Source: Klebsiella michiganensis (GTDB lineage: Bacteria; Pseudomonadota; Gammaproteobacteria; Enterobacterales; Enterobacteriaceae). Taken from it: a stretch of 64,000 nt of DNA. A program made the position numbers and the translations under genes. Below, piece after piece: positions 16,838-25,772 of the stretch (the first letter of the stretch is position 1; each line of letters starts with the position of its first letter). The DNA lies in NCBI GenBank assembly GCA_000963575.1, contig CP011077.1:992001-1056000 (forward strand). The letters are read 5' to 3'. The notes below the pieces were generated by a model. It was not told the origin of the DNA. It did no database searches and saw only the letters and a program-made list of their open reading frames with translations.

Positions 16838-17908
16838 ATGCGCGTTGCTGATTTTTCCTTTGAACTGCCTGAATCCCTGATTGCTCATTATCCGCAAGCC
16901 GAGCGCAGCAGCTGCCGCTTGCTGTCGCTGGACGGGCCGACGGGCGCATTGGCGCATGGCACTTTCACCGATTTGCTCGACAAGCTCAACCCCGGCGATC
17001 TGCTGGTGTTCAATAACACCCGCGTTATTCCGGCTCGTCTGTTTGGCCGTAAAGCCAGCGGCGGGAAAATTGAAGTGCTGGTCGAGCGCATGCTGGATGA
17101 TAAACGCATTCTGGCACATATTCGCGCCTCTAAAGCGCCAAAACCCGGCGCCGAGCTGCTGCTGGGCGATGATGAAAGCGTACACGCCACCATGGTTGCG
17201 CGCCACGATGCGCTGTTTGAAGTCGAGTTCAACGACGAACGCGCGGTGCTGGATATCTTAAATAACATCGGCCATATGCCGCTGCCGCCGTACATCGACC
17301 GCCCGGATGAAGAAGCCGACCGCGAGCTTTATCAAACGGTTTATAGCCAGAAGCCGGGTGCCGTTGCTGCGCCGACCGCTGGCCTGCACTTTGACGAGCC
17401 GCTGCTGGAAAAACTGCGTAATAAAGGTGTTGATATGGCGTTCGTCACGCTGCACGTTGGGGCGGGGACGTTCCAGCCGGTGCGCGTGGACAGCATCGAA
17501 GACCACATCATGCACTCTGAGTATGCCGAAGTGCCTCAGGACGTTGTGGACGCAGTGCTGGCCTGTAAAGCGCGCGGCAACCGCGTTATTGCGGTAGGGA
17601 CAACGTCGGTTCGCTCCCTGGAAAGCGCCGCTCAGGCCGCGCAAAACGATCTGATCGAGCCGTTCTTCGGCGATACCCAAATCTTTATCTACCCGGGCTA
17701 TCAGTACAAAGTGATCGACGCGCTGGTGACGAACTTCCACTTGCCAGAGTCTACGCTGATTATGCTGGTCTCCGCGTTCGCCGGTTATAAAAACACGATG
17801 CACGCTTACCACGAAGCGGTGAAGGCGGAATATCGCTTCTTTAGCTACGGCGATGCGATGTTCATTACCTGTAATCCGCAGGCGATCAACGAACGCCCGG
17901 GGGCGTGA
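16838..17908 (+). CDS. queA: tRNA preQ1(34) S-adenosylmethionine ribosyltransferase-isomerase QueA
   Basis: Transfers and isomerises the ribosyl group of SAM onto preQ1 in tRNA to give epoxyqueuosine. It is 356 residues and full length. Family motifs include FNNTRVIPARLFG, PTAGLHFDEPL, THLHVGAGTFQPV-like VTLHVGAGTFQPVR and NFHLPESTLIMLVSAF. It leads the queA-tgt-yajC-secDF set, although here a repeat element widens the queA-tgt gap to 215 bp. Confidence 0.98.
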   Translation: MRVADFSFELPESLIAHYPQAERSSCRLLSLDGPTGALAHGTFTDLLDKLNPGDLLVFNNTRVIPARLFGRKASGGKIEVLVERMLDDKRILAHIRASKAPKPGAELLLGDDESVHATMVARHDALFEVEFNDERAVLDILNNIGHMPLPPYIDRPDEEADRELYQTVYSQKPGAVAAPTAGLHFDEPLLEKLRNKGVDMAFVTLHVGAGTFQPVRVDSIEDHIMHSEYAEVPQDVVDAVLACKARGNRVIAVGTTSVRSLESAAQAAQNDLIEPFFGDTQIFIYPGYQYKVIDALVTNFHLPESTLIMLVSAFAGYKNTMHAYHEAVKAEYRFFSYGDAMFITCNPQAINERPGA

Positions 17909-17911
17909 TTG

Positions 17912-18038
17912 CCCCTTACCTAACTCTCTCCCCCGCGGGGAGAGAGGATAATGAAGGGCGACCTCCCCTCTGTGGGATAGAATAAACTGGAACTCATTAT
18001 TCTCCCTCTCCCTTTTAGGGAGAGGGTCGGGGGGAGGG
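17912..18038. repeat. Palindromic repeat element B (queA-tgt)
   Basis: About 127 bp with a left end ccccttacctaactctctcc and a right end gggagagggtcggggggagg. It contains a second ccctctccc / gggagaggg palindrome near 18004-18026. It is a degenerate member of the same family as array D. Confidence 0.75.
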
Positions 18039-18123
18039 TAACCTCCCCCAGCTTATTCCGCCGTGAGCCCCGCCCACGGCGTTAATTGACTCACCAGACT
18101 GTTTCTCTGGTGCTGGAGGAAAT

Positions 18124-19251
18124 GTGAAATTTGAATTAGATACCACCGACGGCCGCGCACGACGCGGTCGCCTGGTCTTTGAACGCGGCACCGTCGAAAC
18201 CCCGGCCTTCATGCCGGTGGGCACTTACGGCACTGTAAAAGGGATGACGCCGGAAGAAGTTGAAGCCACGGGCGCGCAGATTATCCTGGGCAATACCTTC
18301 CATTTATGGCTGCGTCCTGGTCAGGAAATCATGAAACTGCACGGCGACCTGCATGATTTTATGCAGTGGAAAGGCCCAATTTTAACGGACTCCGGCGGTT
18401 TCCAGGTGTTCAGCCTGGGTGACATCCGCAAGATCACCGAAGCGGGCGTGCATTTCCGCAACCCGATCAACGGCGATCCGATTTTCCTCGATCCTGAAAA
18501 ATCCATGGAAATTCAGTACGATCTGGGTTCCGATATCGTGATGATCTTCGACGAATGTACGCCGTACCCGGCGGACTGGGATTACGCGAAGCGCTCCATG
18601 GAAATGTCCCTGCGCTGGGCGCAGCGTAGCCGCGATCGTTTTGATTCTCTTCAGAATAAAAACGCGCTGTTCGGCATTATTCAGGGCAGCGTTTACGAAG
18701 ATTTACGAGATATCTCGGTAAAAGGTCTGGTAGAGATTGGCTTTGATGGCTACGCTGTCGGCGGCCTGGCGGTAGGCGAGCCGAAGGAAGACATGCACCG
18801 TATTCTGGAGCATGTCTGCCCGCAAATCCCTGCCGACAAACCACGATACCTGATGGGCGTAGGTAAACCGGAAGACCTGGTGGAAGGGGTGCGTCGCGGT
18901 ATCGATATGTTCGACTGCGTCATGCCAACTCGTAATGCGCGTAACGGTCACCTGTTTGTGACGGACGGCGTAGTGAAAATCCGCAATGCTAAGCATAAAG
19001 ATGACACCGCCCCGCTCGATGCCGAGTGTGATTGCTATACGTGTCGCAATTATTCACGCGCTTACTTGCATCATCTTGACCGTTGCAACGAAATACTGGG
19101 CGCGCGTCTCAATACCATTCACAACCTGCGCTATTACCAGCGTTTAATGGCTGGTTTACGCCAGGCCATTGAAGAGGGTAAATTAGAGCACTTCGTGACG
19201 GATTTTTACGAGCGGACAGGTAAGCCGGTTCCACCTTTGAACGTTGATTAA
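18124..19251 (+). CDS. tgt: tRNA-guanine transglycosylase Tgt
   Basis: Exchanges G34 for preQ1 in tRNAs with GUN anticodons. It is 375 residues with a GTG start as in E. coli, preceded by ggagg. The catalytic nucleophile Asp is in MPTRNARNGH-adjacent DMFDCVMPTRNAR, and the proton-acceptor Asp is in LTDSGGFQVFSLG. The zinc site is CDCYTC plus the His in NTIHNL. It stands 21 bp before yajC. Confidence 0.98.
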   Translation: MKFELDTTDGRARRGRLVFERGTVETPAFMPVGTYGTVKGMTPEEVEATGAQIILGNTFHLWLRPGQEIMKLHGDLHDFMQWKGPILTDSGGFQVFSLGDIRKITEAGVHFRNPINGDPIFLDPEKSMEIQYDLGSDIVMIFDECTPYPADWDYAKRSMEMSLRWAQRSRDRFDSLQNKNALFGIIQGSVYEDLRDISVKGLVEIGFDGYAVGGLAVGEPKEDMHRILEHVCPQIPADKPRYLMGVGKPEDLVEGVRRGIDMFDCVMPTRNARNGHLFVTDGVVKIRNAKHKDDTAPLDAECDCYTCRNYSRAYLHHLDRCNEILGARLNTIHNLRYYQRLMAGLRQAIEEGKLEHFVTDFYERTGKPVPPLNVD

Positions 19252-19272
19252 TTTAATAATGAGGGAATTTTA

Positions 19273-19605
19273 ATGAGCTTTTTCATTTCTGATGCGGTAG
19301 CTGCAACAGGTGCTCCATCGCAGGGTAGCCCGTACTCTTTGATTCTTATGCTGGTGGTGTTCGGTCTGATTTTCTACTTTATGATCCTGCGTCCGCAGCA
19401 AAAGCGTACCAAAGAGCATAAAAAACTGATGGACTCCATCTCCAAAGGTGATGAAGTGCTGACCAACGGTGGTCTGGTTGGCCGCGTGACTAAAGTAGCT
19501 GAAACTGGCTACATTGCTATCGCGCTGAACGATACCACCGAAGTGGTTATCAAACGTGATTTCGTAGCTGCCGTTCTGCCGAAAGGCACCATGAAGGCGC
19601 TGTAA
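19273..19605 (+). CDS. yajC: Sec translocon accessory subunit YajC
   Basis: Small inner-membrane partner of SecDF, 110 residues. It has a single membrane segment (about residues 19-40, SLILMLVVFGLIFYFMILRPQ), followed by the conserved RPQQKRTKEHKKLMDSISKGDEV cytoplasmic part. It is followed after 27 bp by secD in the same operon. Confidence 0.97.
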   Translation: MSFFISDAVAATGAPSQGSPYSLILMLVVFGLIFYFMILRPQQKRTKEHKKLMDSISKGDEVLTNGGLVGRVTKVAETGYIAIALNDTTEVVIKRDFVAAVLPKGTMKAL

Positions 19606-19632
19606 TTTTCGTTTTCCCTAAGGGAACTACAC

Positions 19633-21480
19633 GTGTTAAACCGTTATCCTTTGTGGAAGTACATCATGCTGATCGCCGTGCTGGCGATTGGCCTGCTGTA
19701 TGCGCTTCCCAACCTGTATGGTGAGGATCCGGCAGTTCAGTTAACTGGCGTGCGCGGTGCCGCCGCCAGTGAACAAACGCTGATCCAGGTCGAAAACACC
19801 TTAAAACAAGAAAATATCACCGCTAAGTCCGTGGCGCTGGAAGAGGGCGCCATTCTCGCTCGCTTCGACTCTACGGATACCCAGCTGCGTGCGCGTGAAG
19901 CGCTGATGAGCGTGCTGGGCGACAACTATGTCGTGGCGCTTAACCTTGCTCCTGCCACCCCTCGCTGGATGTCGACTATCGGTGCGAACCCGATGAAGCT
20001 CGGCCTTGACCTGCGCGGCGGCGTCCACTTCCTGATGGAAGTCGATATGGACACAGCGCTGGGCAAACTCCAGGAACAAAATATCGATGGCCTGCGCAGC
20101 GATCTGCGTGACAAGGGCATTGCTTACACCAACGTGCGTAAAGCGGACAATTACGGCGTAGACATCGTCTTCCGTGATTCAAGCGCCCGCGACGCTGCAA
20201 GAGATTACCTCTCCTCCCGCCATCGCGATCTGGTGTTCTCCAACCAGGGTAGCAATACGCTGCGTGCCGTGATGAGCGATGCTCGCCTGAGCGAAGCGCG
20301 TGAGTACGCGGTCCAGCAGAACATCAATATCCTGCGTAACCGTGTGAACCAGCTTGGCGTCGCCGAACCGCTGGTGCAGCGCCAGGGTGCTGACCGTATC
20401 GTGGTTGAACTGCCGGGTATTCAGGACACCGCTCGCGCGAAAGAAATTCTGGGTGCGACCGCGACGCTGGAATTCCGTCTGGTTAACACCAATGTGGATG
20501 CCTCTGCTGCAGCCTCTGGCCGCGTGCCGGGTGACTCTGAAGTGAAGCAGACTCGCGAAGGTCAGCCGGTTGTGCTGTACAAGCGCGTGATTCTGACTGG
20601 GGACCACATCACAGACTCCACGTCCAGCATGGATGAATACAACCAGCCACAGGTAAACATTTCCCTGGACAGCGCTGGCGGTAACATCATGTCTAACTTC
20701 ACAAAGGACAACATCGGTAAGCCGATGGCGACCCTCTTTGTGGAGTACAAGGACAGCGGTAAGAAAGACGCGAATGGCCGTTCTGTTCTGATGAAAGAAG
20801 AAGAAGTTATCAACGTGGCGAACATTCAGTCTCGCCTGGGTAACAGCTTCCGCATCACCGGGATCAGCAACCCGAATGAAGCCCGTCAGCTGTCTCTGCT
20901 GCTGCGTGCCGGTGCGTTGATCGCGCCAATTCAGATTGTTGAAGAACGTACCATCGGTCCAACGCTGGGTCTGGAAAACATCAAGCAAGGCCTGGAAGCA
21001 TGTCTGGCGGGTCTGGTGGTGTCCATCATCTTCATGCTGTTCTTCTATAAGAAGTTTGGCCTGATCGCGACCACGGCGCTGCTGGCTAACTTGGTGCTGA
21101 TTGTGGGGATTATGTCTCTGTTGCCGGGCGCAACGCTGACCATGCCGGGTATCGCGGGGATCGTCTTAACCCTTGCGGTTGCGGTGGATGCCAACGTGCT
21201 GATCAACGAGCGTATCAAAGAAGAGATCAGCAACGGGCGTTCGGTCCAGCAGGCGATTGATGAAGGCTACAAAGGCGCGTTCAGCTCCATTTTTGATGCC
21301 AACATCACCACGCTTATCAAAGTTATTATCCTGTATGCCGTAGGCACCGGGGCAATCAAAGGCTTTGCTATCACCACCGGTATTGGTGTCGCAACCTCGA
21401 TGTTTACCGCAATTGTCGGGACTCGTGCCATTGTGAACCTGTTGTACGGCGGCAAACGCATCAACAAGCTGTCTATCTGA
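19633..21480 (+). CDS. secD: Protein translocase subunit SecD
   Basis: Proton-driven export motor subunit, RND superfamily, 615 residues, GTG start as in E. coli. The N-terminal membrane segment is at about 10-28. The large periplasmic region follows, containing GLDLRGGVHFLMEVD (D1 motif). The C-terminal half carries five membrane segments with AVDANVLINERIKEE. It stands 10 bp before secF. Confidence 0.98.
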   Translation: MLNRYPLWKYIMLIAVLAIGLLYALPNLYGEDPAVQLTGVRGAAASEQTLIQVENTLKQENITAKSVALEEGAILARFDSTDTQLRAREALMSVLGDNYVVALNLAPATPRWMSTIGANPMKLGLDLRGGVHFLMEVDMDTALGKLQEQNIDGLRSDLRDKGIAYTNVRKADNYGVDIVFRDSSARDAARDYLSSRHRDLVFSNQGSNTLRAVMSDARLSEAREYAVQQNINILRNRVNQLGVAEPLVQRQGADRIVVELPGIQDTARAKEILGATATLEFRLVNTNVDASAAASGRVPGDSEVKQTREGQPVVLYKRVILTGDHITDSTSSMDEYNQPQVNISLDSAGGNIMSNFTKDNIGKPMATLFVEYKDSGKKDANGRSVLMKEEEVINVANIQSRLGNSFRITGISNPNEARQLSLLLRAGALIAPIQIVEERTIGPTLGLENIKQGLEACLAGLVVSIIFMLFFYKKFGLIATTALLANLVLIVGIMSLLPGATLTMPGIAGIVLTLAVAVDANVLINERIKEEISNGRSVQQAIDEGYKGAFSSIFDANITTLIKVIILYAVGTGAIKGFAITTGIGVATSMFTAIVGTRAIVNLLYGGKRINKLSI

Positions 21481-21490
21481 GGAGTGCGTT

Positions 21491-22462
21491 GTGGCACAGG
21501 AATATACTGTTGAACAATTGAACCACGGCCGTAAAGTCCACGACTTTATGCGCTGGGATTACTGGGCCTTTAGTATCTCCGGTATCCTGCTGATCCTTTC
21601 CGTCGTGATTATCGGCGTGAAAGGCTTCAACTGGGGTCTGGATTTTACGGGCGGAACGGTAATCGAAATCGGGCTGGAAAAACCGGCCGATCTTGATGCG
21701 ATGCGTGCTTCCCTGCAGAAAGCAGGCTTTGAAGAGCCGCTGGTGCAGAACTTCGGCAGCAGCCGCGACATCATGGTGCGCATGCCGCCTGCCAAAGGTG
21801 AAGCAGGTGGCCAGGTGCTGGGCAGCAAGGTTGTGAGCGTGATTAACGAAGCGACCAGCCAGAATGCCGCGGTGAAACGTATTGAGTTTGTTGGCCCGAG
21901 CGTCGGTGCGGACCTGGCTCAAAACGGTGCGATGGCGCTGCTGGTAGCGCTGATTTCCATTCTGGTTTACGTTGGGTTCCGCTTTGAGTGGCGCCTGGCA
22001 GCCGGTGTGGTTATCTCGCTGGCGCACGACGTGATTATCACGATGGGCGTGCTGTCGCTATTCCACATCGAAATTGACCTGACTATCGTCGCGTCGTTGA
22101 TGTCGGTTATCGGCTACTCGCTGAACGACAGCATCGTGGTTTCGGACCGTATTCGTGAAAACTTCCGCAAAATTCGTCGCGGGACGCCTTACGAAATCTT
22201 TAACGTCTCCCTGACCCAGACGCTGCACCGTACCTTGATCACCTCAGGCACCACGTTAGTGGTTATCCTGATGCTGTATCTGTTTGGTGGGGCACTGCTG
22301 AAAGGCTTCTCCCTGACGATGCTTATCGGTGTCACCGTCGGTACGGCTTCTTCTATCTACGTCGCCTCTGCGCTGGCGTTGAAGCTGGGCATGAAGCGCG
22401 AGCACATGCTGCAGCAAAAGGTAGAGAAAGAAGGGGCGGATCAGCCGTCCATTCTGCCGTAA
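21491..22462 (+). CDS. secF: Protein translocase subunit SecF
   Basis: Partner of SecD in the SecDF-YajC complex, 323 residues, GTG start (MAQEYTVEQLNHG). It has one N-terminal membrane segment, a periplasmic domain with GLDFTGGTVIEI, then five membrane segments including SVIGYSLNDSIVVSDRIREN. It is the last gene of the queA-secF run; a strong terminator follows. In E. coli yajD comes next but is missing here. Confidence 0.98.
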   Translation: MAQEYTVEQLNHGRKVHDFMRWDYWAFSISGILLILSVVIIGVKGFNWGLDFTGGTVIEIGLEKPADLDAMRASLQKAGFEEPLVQNFGSSRDIMVRMPPAKGEAGGQVLGSKVVSVINEATSQNAAVKRIEFVGPSVGADLAQNGAMALLVALISILVYVGFRFEWRLAAGVVISLAHDVIITMGVLSLFHIEIDLTIVASLMSVIGYSLNDSIVVSDRIRENFRKIRRGTPYEIFNVSLTQTLHRTLITSGTTLVVILMLYLFGGALLKGFSLTMLIGVTVGTASSIYVASALALKLGMKREHMLQQKVEKEGADQPSILP

Positions 22463-22480
22463 TCGCGTTAAGCGTCTGAT

Positions 22481-22512
22481 AAAACCGCAGCCTTAGAGCT
22501 GCGGTTTTTTTT
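22481..22512 (+). terminator. Terminator after secF
   Basis: Stem aaaaccgcag / ctgcggtttt followed by eight T residues. Confidence 0.92.
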
Positions 22513-22526
22513 CGCCCGGTGTTTTT

Positions 22527-22550
22527 CTCCTGACAGTATGGTGTCAGGAG
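22527..22550. promoter_or_regulatory. Perfect dyad, candidate operator of the VOC/WYL cassette
   Basis: Arms ctcctgaca and tgtcaggag (9 bp, perfect) flank a six-base spacer, 45 bases before the VOC-protein ATG. A further ctgaca-like half site lies near 22573. The symmetry and position suggest the binding site of the downstream WYL regulator. Because it follows the secF terminator, it is not needed for termination. Confidence 0.5.
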
Positions 22551-22594
22551 GGGGGCAGTAGACTCGTGGTTACTGACAACACAGGAGAAAAACA

Positions 22595-22960
22595 ATGAGC
22601 ACACTCATCAACTGGTTTGAAATCCCCGTTACCGATATGGAGCGCGCGGTCGCTTTTTACCAACGTGTACTGAACGCTGAATTTCGTCGTGAGACGATAG
22701 CCGGCGTAGAGAATGCCGTATTTTCGTATGACCAACCTGCCACCGGAGGCTCTTTAGTTAAGGGAGAGCGGTTTGTTCCTTCTGATACAGGCGCGGTGAT
22801 TTATCTTTATACGCCCGATCTCACTAAAGCGTTGCAGCAGGTAGAAGCGGCGGGTGGCCGTCTGGATTTTGGCCCGCAGGCGCTGCCCTATGATATCGGC
22901 ACGATTGCGTTAATGATCGACAGCGAGGGCAATCGCGTTGGCTTGCATCAGCCGGTTTAA
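22595..22960 (+). CDS. VOC-family (glyoxalase/bleomycin-resistance fold) protein
   Basis: 121-residue single vicinal-oxygen-chelate domain, beginning WFEIPVTDMERAVAFYQRVL and ending LMIDSEGNRVGLHQP, the typical start and end of the fold. Candidate metal ligands are the conserved Glu near the C-terminus (DSEGN) and residues of the first strand. Substrate and activity cannot be assigned. An aggag ribosome site precedes the ATG. It is paired with the WYL regulator downstream. Confidence 0.85.
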   Translation: MSTLINWFEIPVTDMERAVAFYQRVLNAEFRRETIAGVENAVFSYDQPATGGSLVKGERFVPSDTGAVIYLYTPDLTKALQQVEAAGGRLDFGPQALPYDIGTIALMIDSEGNRVGLHQPV

Positions 22961-22978
22961 GCCTCAATACTGACACTA

Positions 22979-23004
22979 AAGCCTGCCGCTTGGGCAGGCT
23001 TATT
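22979..23004 (+). terminator. Hairpin between VOC gene and WYL regulator
   Basis: Stem aagcctgcc / gggcaggctt, then a short T-rich run. It ends only 16 bases before the next ATG, so it may attenuate rather than fully stop transcription into the regulator. Confidence 0.6.
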
Positions 23005-23019
23005 TTCCCCGGTAACCCC

Positions 23020-23721
23020 ATGAGTAGAAGAGCCGACCGATTATTTCAGATAGTGCAAATCCTGCGCGGAAGGCGCCTGACGACGGCTGCACAGCTTGCT
23101 GAACGACTGGAAGTCTCAGAGCGAACTATCTACCGCGATATTCAGGATCTTTCCCTATCCGGCGTGCCGATAGAAGGGGAAGCGGGCTGCGGCTATCGCC
23201 TGCTGGCCGGGTACGATCTTCCCCCACTCATGCTGACAACCGGGGAGGTGGAGGCGGTCATTGCGGCGTTAAGAATGGTACAAACCTGGAGCGGAGAAAC
23301 GCTGGCGAAATCTGCTGAGTCCGTGCATGAAAAACTCCTCGCCGTGCTTACGCCGGAAAAACGCCGGGTCGCCGAACGCAGCCGCATTATCTCGCCAAAT
23401 TTTAACAAGTTTCCGCAGGTGAAAGCCCGATTCGATCAGCTTCATTCCGCCATCGATAAATGCCGGGTTGTTCATTTGCTTTACGAAGATGAAAAAGGTG
23501 AATTGACGGAGCGAGATGTTCACCCGCTGGGGCTGTCATTTTGGGGAGAAGTCTGGCTGCTGGTGGCCTGGTGTGAAGCGAGGGATGATTACCGCAGTTT
23601 CAGGCTGGATCGCTGTCGGGATATTCTTGTCACCGGACGGGTGTATCAGGAACGTCACGATCGCTCTCTGCAGGCTTTTATTGCCCTTCAGAAGGCTAAA
23701 GGCTACCTGCCTGAGAAATAA
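23020..23721 (+). CDS. HTH/WYL-domain transcriptional regulator (YafY-like)
   Basis: 233 residues from the ATG at 23020 (MSRRADRLFQIVQILRGRRL). The N-terminal winged helix (HTH_11, about 5-60) contains AERLEVSERTIYRDIQDLSLSGVPIEGEAGCGYRL. The C-terminal WYL domain (about 135-210) contains LSFWGEVWLLVAWCEARDDYRSFRLDRC. This matches the YafY/PafBC architecture, in which WYL binds a ligand, often a nucleic acid. Likely targets are its own cassette and the dyad at 22527-22550. An upstream in-frame start at 22990 falls inside the hairpin and is less likely. Confidence 0.87.
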   Translation: MSRRADRLFQIVQILRGRRLTTAAQLAERLEVSERTIYRDIQDLSLSGVPIEGEAGCGYRLLAGYDLPPLMLTTGEVEAVIAALRMVQTWSGETLAKSAESVHEKLLAVLTPEKRRVAERSRIISPNFNKFPQVKARFDQLHSAIDKCRVVHLLYEDEKGELTERDVHPLGLSFWGEVWLLVAWCEARDDYRSFRLDRCRDILVTGRVYQERHDRSLQAFIALQKAKGYLPEK

Positions 23722-23747
23722 AAAACCGGCCAGTTGGCCGGTTTTTT
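23721..23747. terminator. Bidirectional terminator between WYL regulator and tsx
   Basis: Twelve-base-pair stem aaaaaccggcca / tggccggttttt with T runs on both strands, serving both convergent genes. Confidence 0.92.
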
Positions 23748-23761
23748 ATTTGCAGCGACGG

Positions 23762-24616
23762 TTAGAAGTTGTAACCGACAACCACGTAGTAGCCGAAGCC
23801 GGTGGACTTCACGCGCTCGTTCATGAAGAACGGCTGATCGCCATCTTTCCACTGGCCGCCGTTATGGAAGTAACGAGCCACGAAGGAGTAGTGCAGGTGA
23901 TCGTAGTTCAGCGACAGGATGTGGCTGGACGCGACGGAGTTATTGGTACGGTACTGCTCGTTGCCCAGATCAGAGTCCCAGTCCACGTTGGTGAAACCGA
24001 TATAGCTCAGTTTACCGCCCCACAGGGAGGTGATTGGCACGAAGTATTTCACCTTGAAGCGGTAGCCATCCCACTCGTTTTCGTTAGACGCACCGTAGTT
24101 CTGCCACTGGTACTTGGCATACACGTTCATCGACAGGCTCATTGGCAGGCCAGTGTCGATATCGGTACCCAGACCCATGTACCAGGTACTCTGGCGGTTA
24201 GCCTGGTTACGACCCATGTCGTAAATGTAGTTGTTCGCGAAGTACCACTCTTTGAACGGGCCAAAGCTCAGGTCGGTCCCGGTCAGCTTATCGATGGAGA
24301 AGCGAGGTTCGATTTCCATAAACAGTGGGGAGCCGTGGTTCCAGATCCCTTTCGCCTGAGTGTTACCGCCGAAGAAGACTGGCGCATCCACGTAGCCGTA
24401 GAAATCGAACCAGTCTTTTTTGGCGAACGCTTCATATTCCAGGTAGGTATCGTTGCGCAGCTGCGGCCCGAAACGGGTGTGGTAGCTGCCGACAACGTTA
24501 ACGCTCTGGTGCCACCAGTCGGAGAGGTATTCGCTGTTTTTTGCTTCTTCTGCGCTGGCAGAGAAAGAGCTGGAAAGCGCCAGAACGGTGCCGGCTGCCA
24601 GAATAATTTTTTTCAT
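23762..24616 (-). CDS. tsx: Nucleoside-specific outer membrane channel Tsx
   Basis: Outer-membrane 12-strand barrel for nucleosides, 284 residues against about 294 in E. coli. The difference lies mainly in a shortened loop near GNEQYRTNNSVASSH. The signal peptide MKKIILAAGTVLALSSSFSASA is followed by AEEAKNS. The barrel ends in a terminal Phe (VVVGYNF), as required for outer-membrane assembly. I chose the ATG at 24616; a GTG four codons upstream (24628) is in frame. E. coli Tsx is a phage and colicin receptor, so loop divergence may alter phage sensitivity. Confidence 0.96.
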   Translation of the reverse strand: MKKIILAAGTVLALSSSFSASAEEAKNSEYLSDWWHQSVNVVGSYHTRFGPQLRNDTYLEYEAFAKKDWFDFYGYVDAPVFFGGNTQAKGIWNHGSPLFMEIEPRFSIDKLTGTDLSFGPFKEWYFANNYIYDMGRNQANRQSTWYMGLGTDIDTGLPMSLSMNVYAKYQWQNYGASNENEWDGYRFKVKYFVPITSLWGGKLSYIGFTNVDWDSDLGNEQYRTNNSVASSHILSLNYDHLHYSFVARYFHNGGQWKDGDQPFFMNERVKSTGFGYYVVVGYNF

Positions 24617-25022
24617 ATTTTTAGCCACTGTTTACGTAATTTTGGTGCGATGCGGATGTGAGATGTCATCCCTGGCCGCGGGTCTCAGGGGAAGGACCAT
24701 TGCAGCGCGACTATTATAGAAATCCCTGCTCACAAAAATATGTTCTATTTCACATTCTTCTCATATGCGTAATCGATTGCGTTCACGTTTGCGCACATTA
24801 AAAACGGCGTGATTGTACCTGCTTCGTCAAATTACGCAAACGTATGCCGGGTTGTTACATGTAAGTGTGATTTGGATCACGCTAGTGCCGGGGTGGTAAC
24901 GGGGGATTTGCTTCACATATTGTGCGGGGGGTGTGAGAGAGTGTGACAGGCTCTGTTGCCGGGAAATGTCTCTGAGCTACCTTTTCCTTTCAAACCTTCG
25001 GCATGAGAGCGGGGGGATTTCA
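24617..25022 (-). promoter_or_regulatory. tsx regulatory region with CRP- and PurR-like sites
   Basis: No gene is supported here. On the minus strand a TATAAT -10 lies at 24713-24718, preceded by a TGTGA-type half site (about 24719-24735). A good CRP site TGTGA-N6-TCACG lies at 24863-24884. Between them, acgcaaacgtatgccg at 24834-24849 matches 13 of 16 positions of the PurR operator, and another cgtttgcg is near 24787. This resembles the dual catabolite/nucleoside control known for E. coli tsx. Confidence 0.6.
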
Positions 25023-25162
25023 CCCCTCACCGCTGCCCTCTCCCTGAGGGGGAGGGGAAAAACGACGGCAGGTAACACGCTCTATTCCTTCCCCCAACTG
25101 TCGCGCGGGAAAAACATATTCAGAGGGTTTGATTTATCCCCCCACCCTTTCTGGGAGAGGGG
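25023..25162. repeat. Palindromic repeat element C (tsx-yajI)
   Basis: Left end cccctcaccgctgccctctc, then a tccctgaggggga palindrome, a linker, and ctttctgggagagggg on the right. The right terminus lacks the full gggtgaggg end, so it looks eroded. It is in the same family as arrays A, B, D and E. Confidence 0.7.
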
Positions 25163-25211
25163 AAGAAGAGAAGCTGCGGTTGAAGTCTGCGCCGGGCAAC
25201 GGGGTGGCAAG

Positions 25212-25772
25212 TTATTGCGCGGGGGCTGGCTGTGCGGCAGCAGCTGGCTGAATATCGTGCACGCGCACAAAGCCTAACCTATCGGGCGTGATGCCGGACA
25301 GGCGAAGCGGAATCGACACATCGCTCGGGGCGAGAATGCTGGCCGGAGCGTCAATGGGCTGCGTCTGCACGTTAACTTCCTGGAAGTTGTCCGTGGTGCC
25401 CTGAATCTGCCCCCATTCTACTTTGCCGCTGAAGGCTGGCAGCGGATCGTTAGACTCCCCTTGAATCAGCAACGTGGCGCGGGTGCCGTTGGCCTCCGCC
25501 GCAACGTTCGTCAGCGACATTTTCAGGTTACCAATCTGGCTATTCAGGCGTGCGGCTGTGTTTGAACCCGGCAGCAGGTAAACACCGCTGGTCGACTTCG
25601 CATTCAGGGCATTTTGCTGGGTAAGCTTCACCGTTTGTTGGCTAAGTTTGGTCATTTCCTGATTTAACGAACCAATTTGACTGCGCATCTGACGCACTTC
25701 AGTTTGCTGGGCGCAAGCGGTCAGGCTCATCAGACTTGAAACCAGGATAATTCTTAAGTAAGTCTTTGTCAT
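25212..25772 (-). CDS. yajI: Lipoprotein YajI (DUF3251)
   Basis: 186-residue predicted lipoprotein with signal MTKTYLRIILVSSLMSLTAC; lipidated Cys is C20. A short coiled coil follows (QMRSQIGSLNQEMTKLSQQTVKL). The DUF3251 body contains SGVYLLPGSNTAARLNSQIG and GESNDPLPAFSGKVEWGQIQGT. The tail is Ala/Pro/Gln-rich (AAAAQPAPAQ), longer than E. coli's. Function is unknown. I chose the ATG at 25772, which gives a correct signal peptide; it is divergent from nrdR. Confidence 0.92.
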   Translation of the reverse strand: MTKTYLRIILVSSLMSLTACAQQTEVRQMRSQIGSLNQEMTKLSQQTVKLTQQNALNAKSTSGVYLLPGSNTAARLNSQIGNLKMSLTNVAAEANGTRATLLIQGESNDPLPAFSGKVEWGQIQGTTDNFQEVNVQTQPIDAPASILAPSDVSIPLRLSGITPDRLGFVRVHDIQPAAAAQPAPAQ

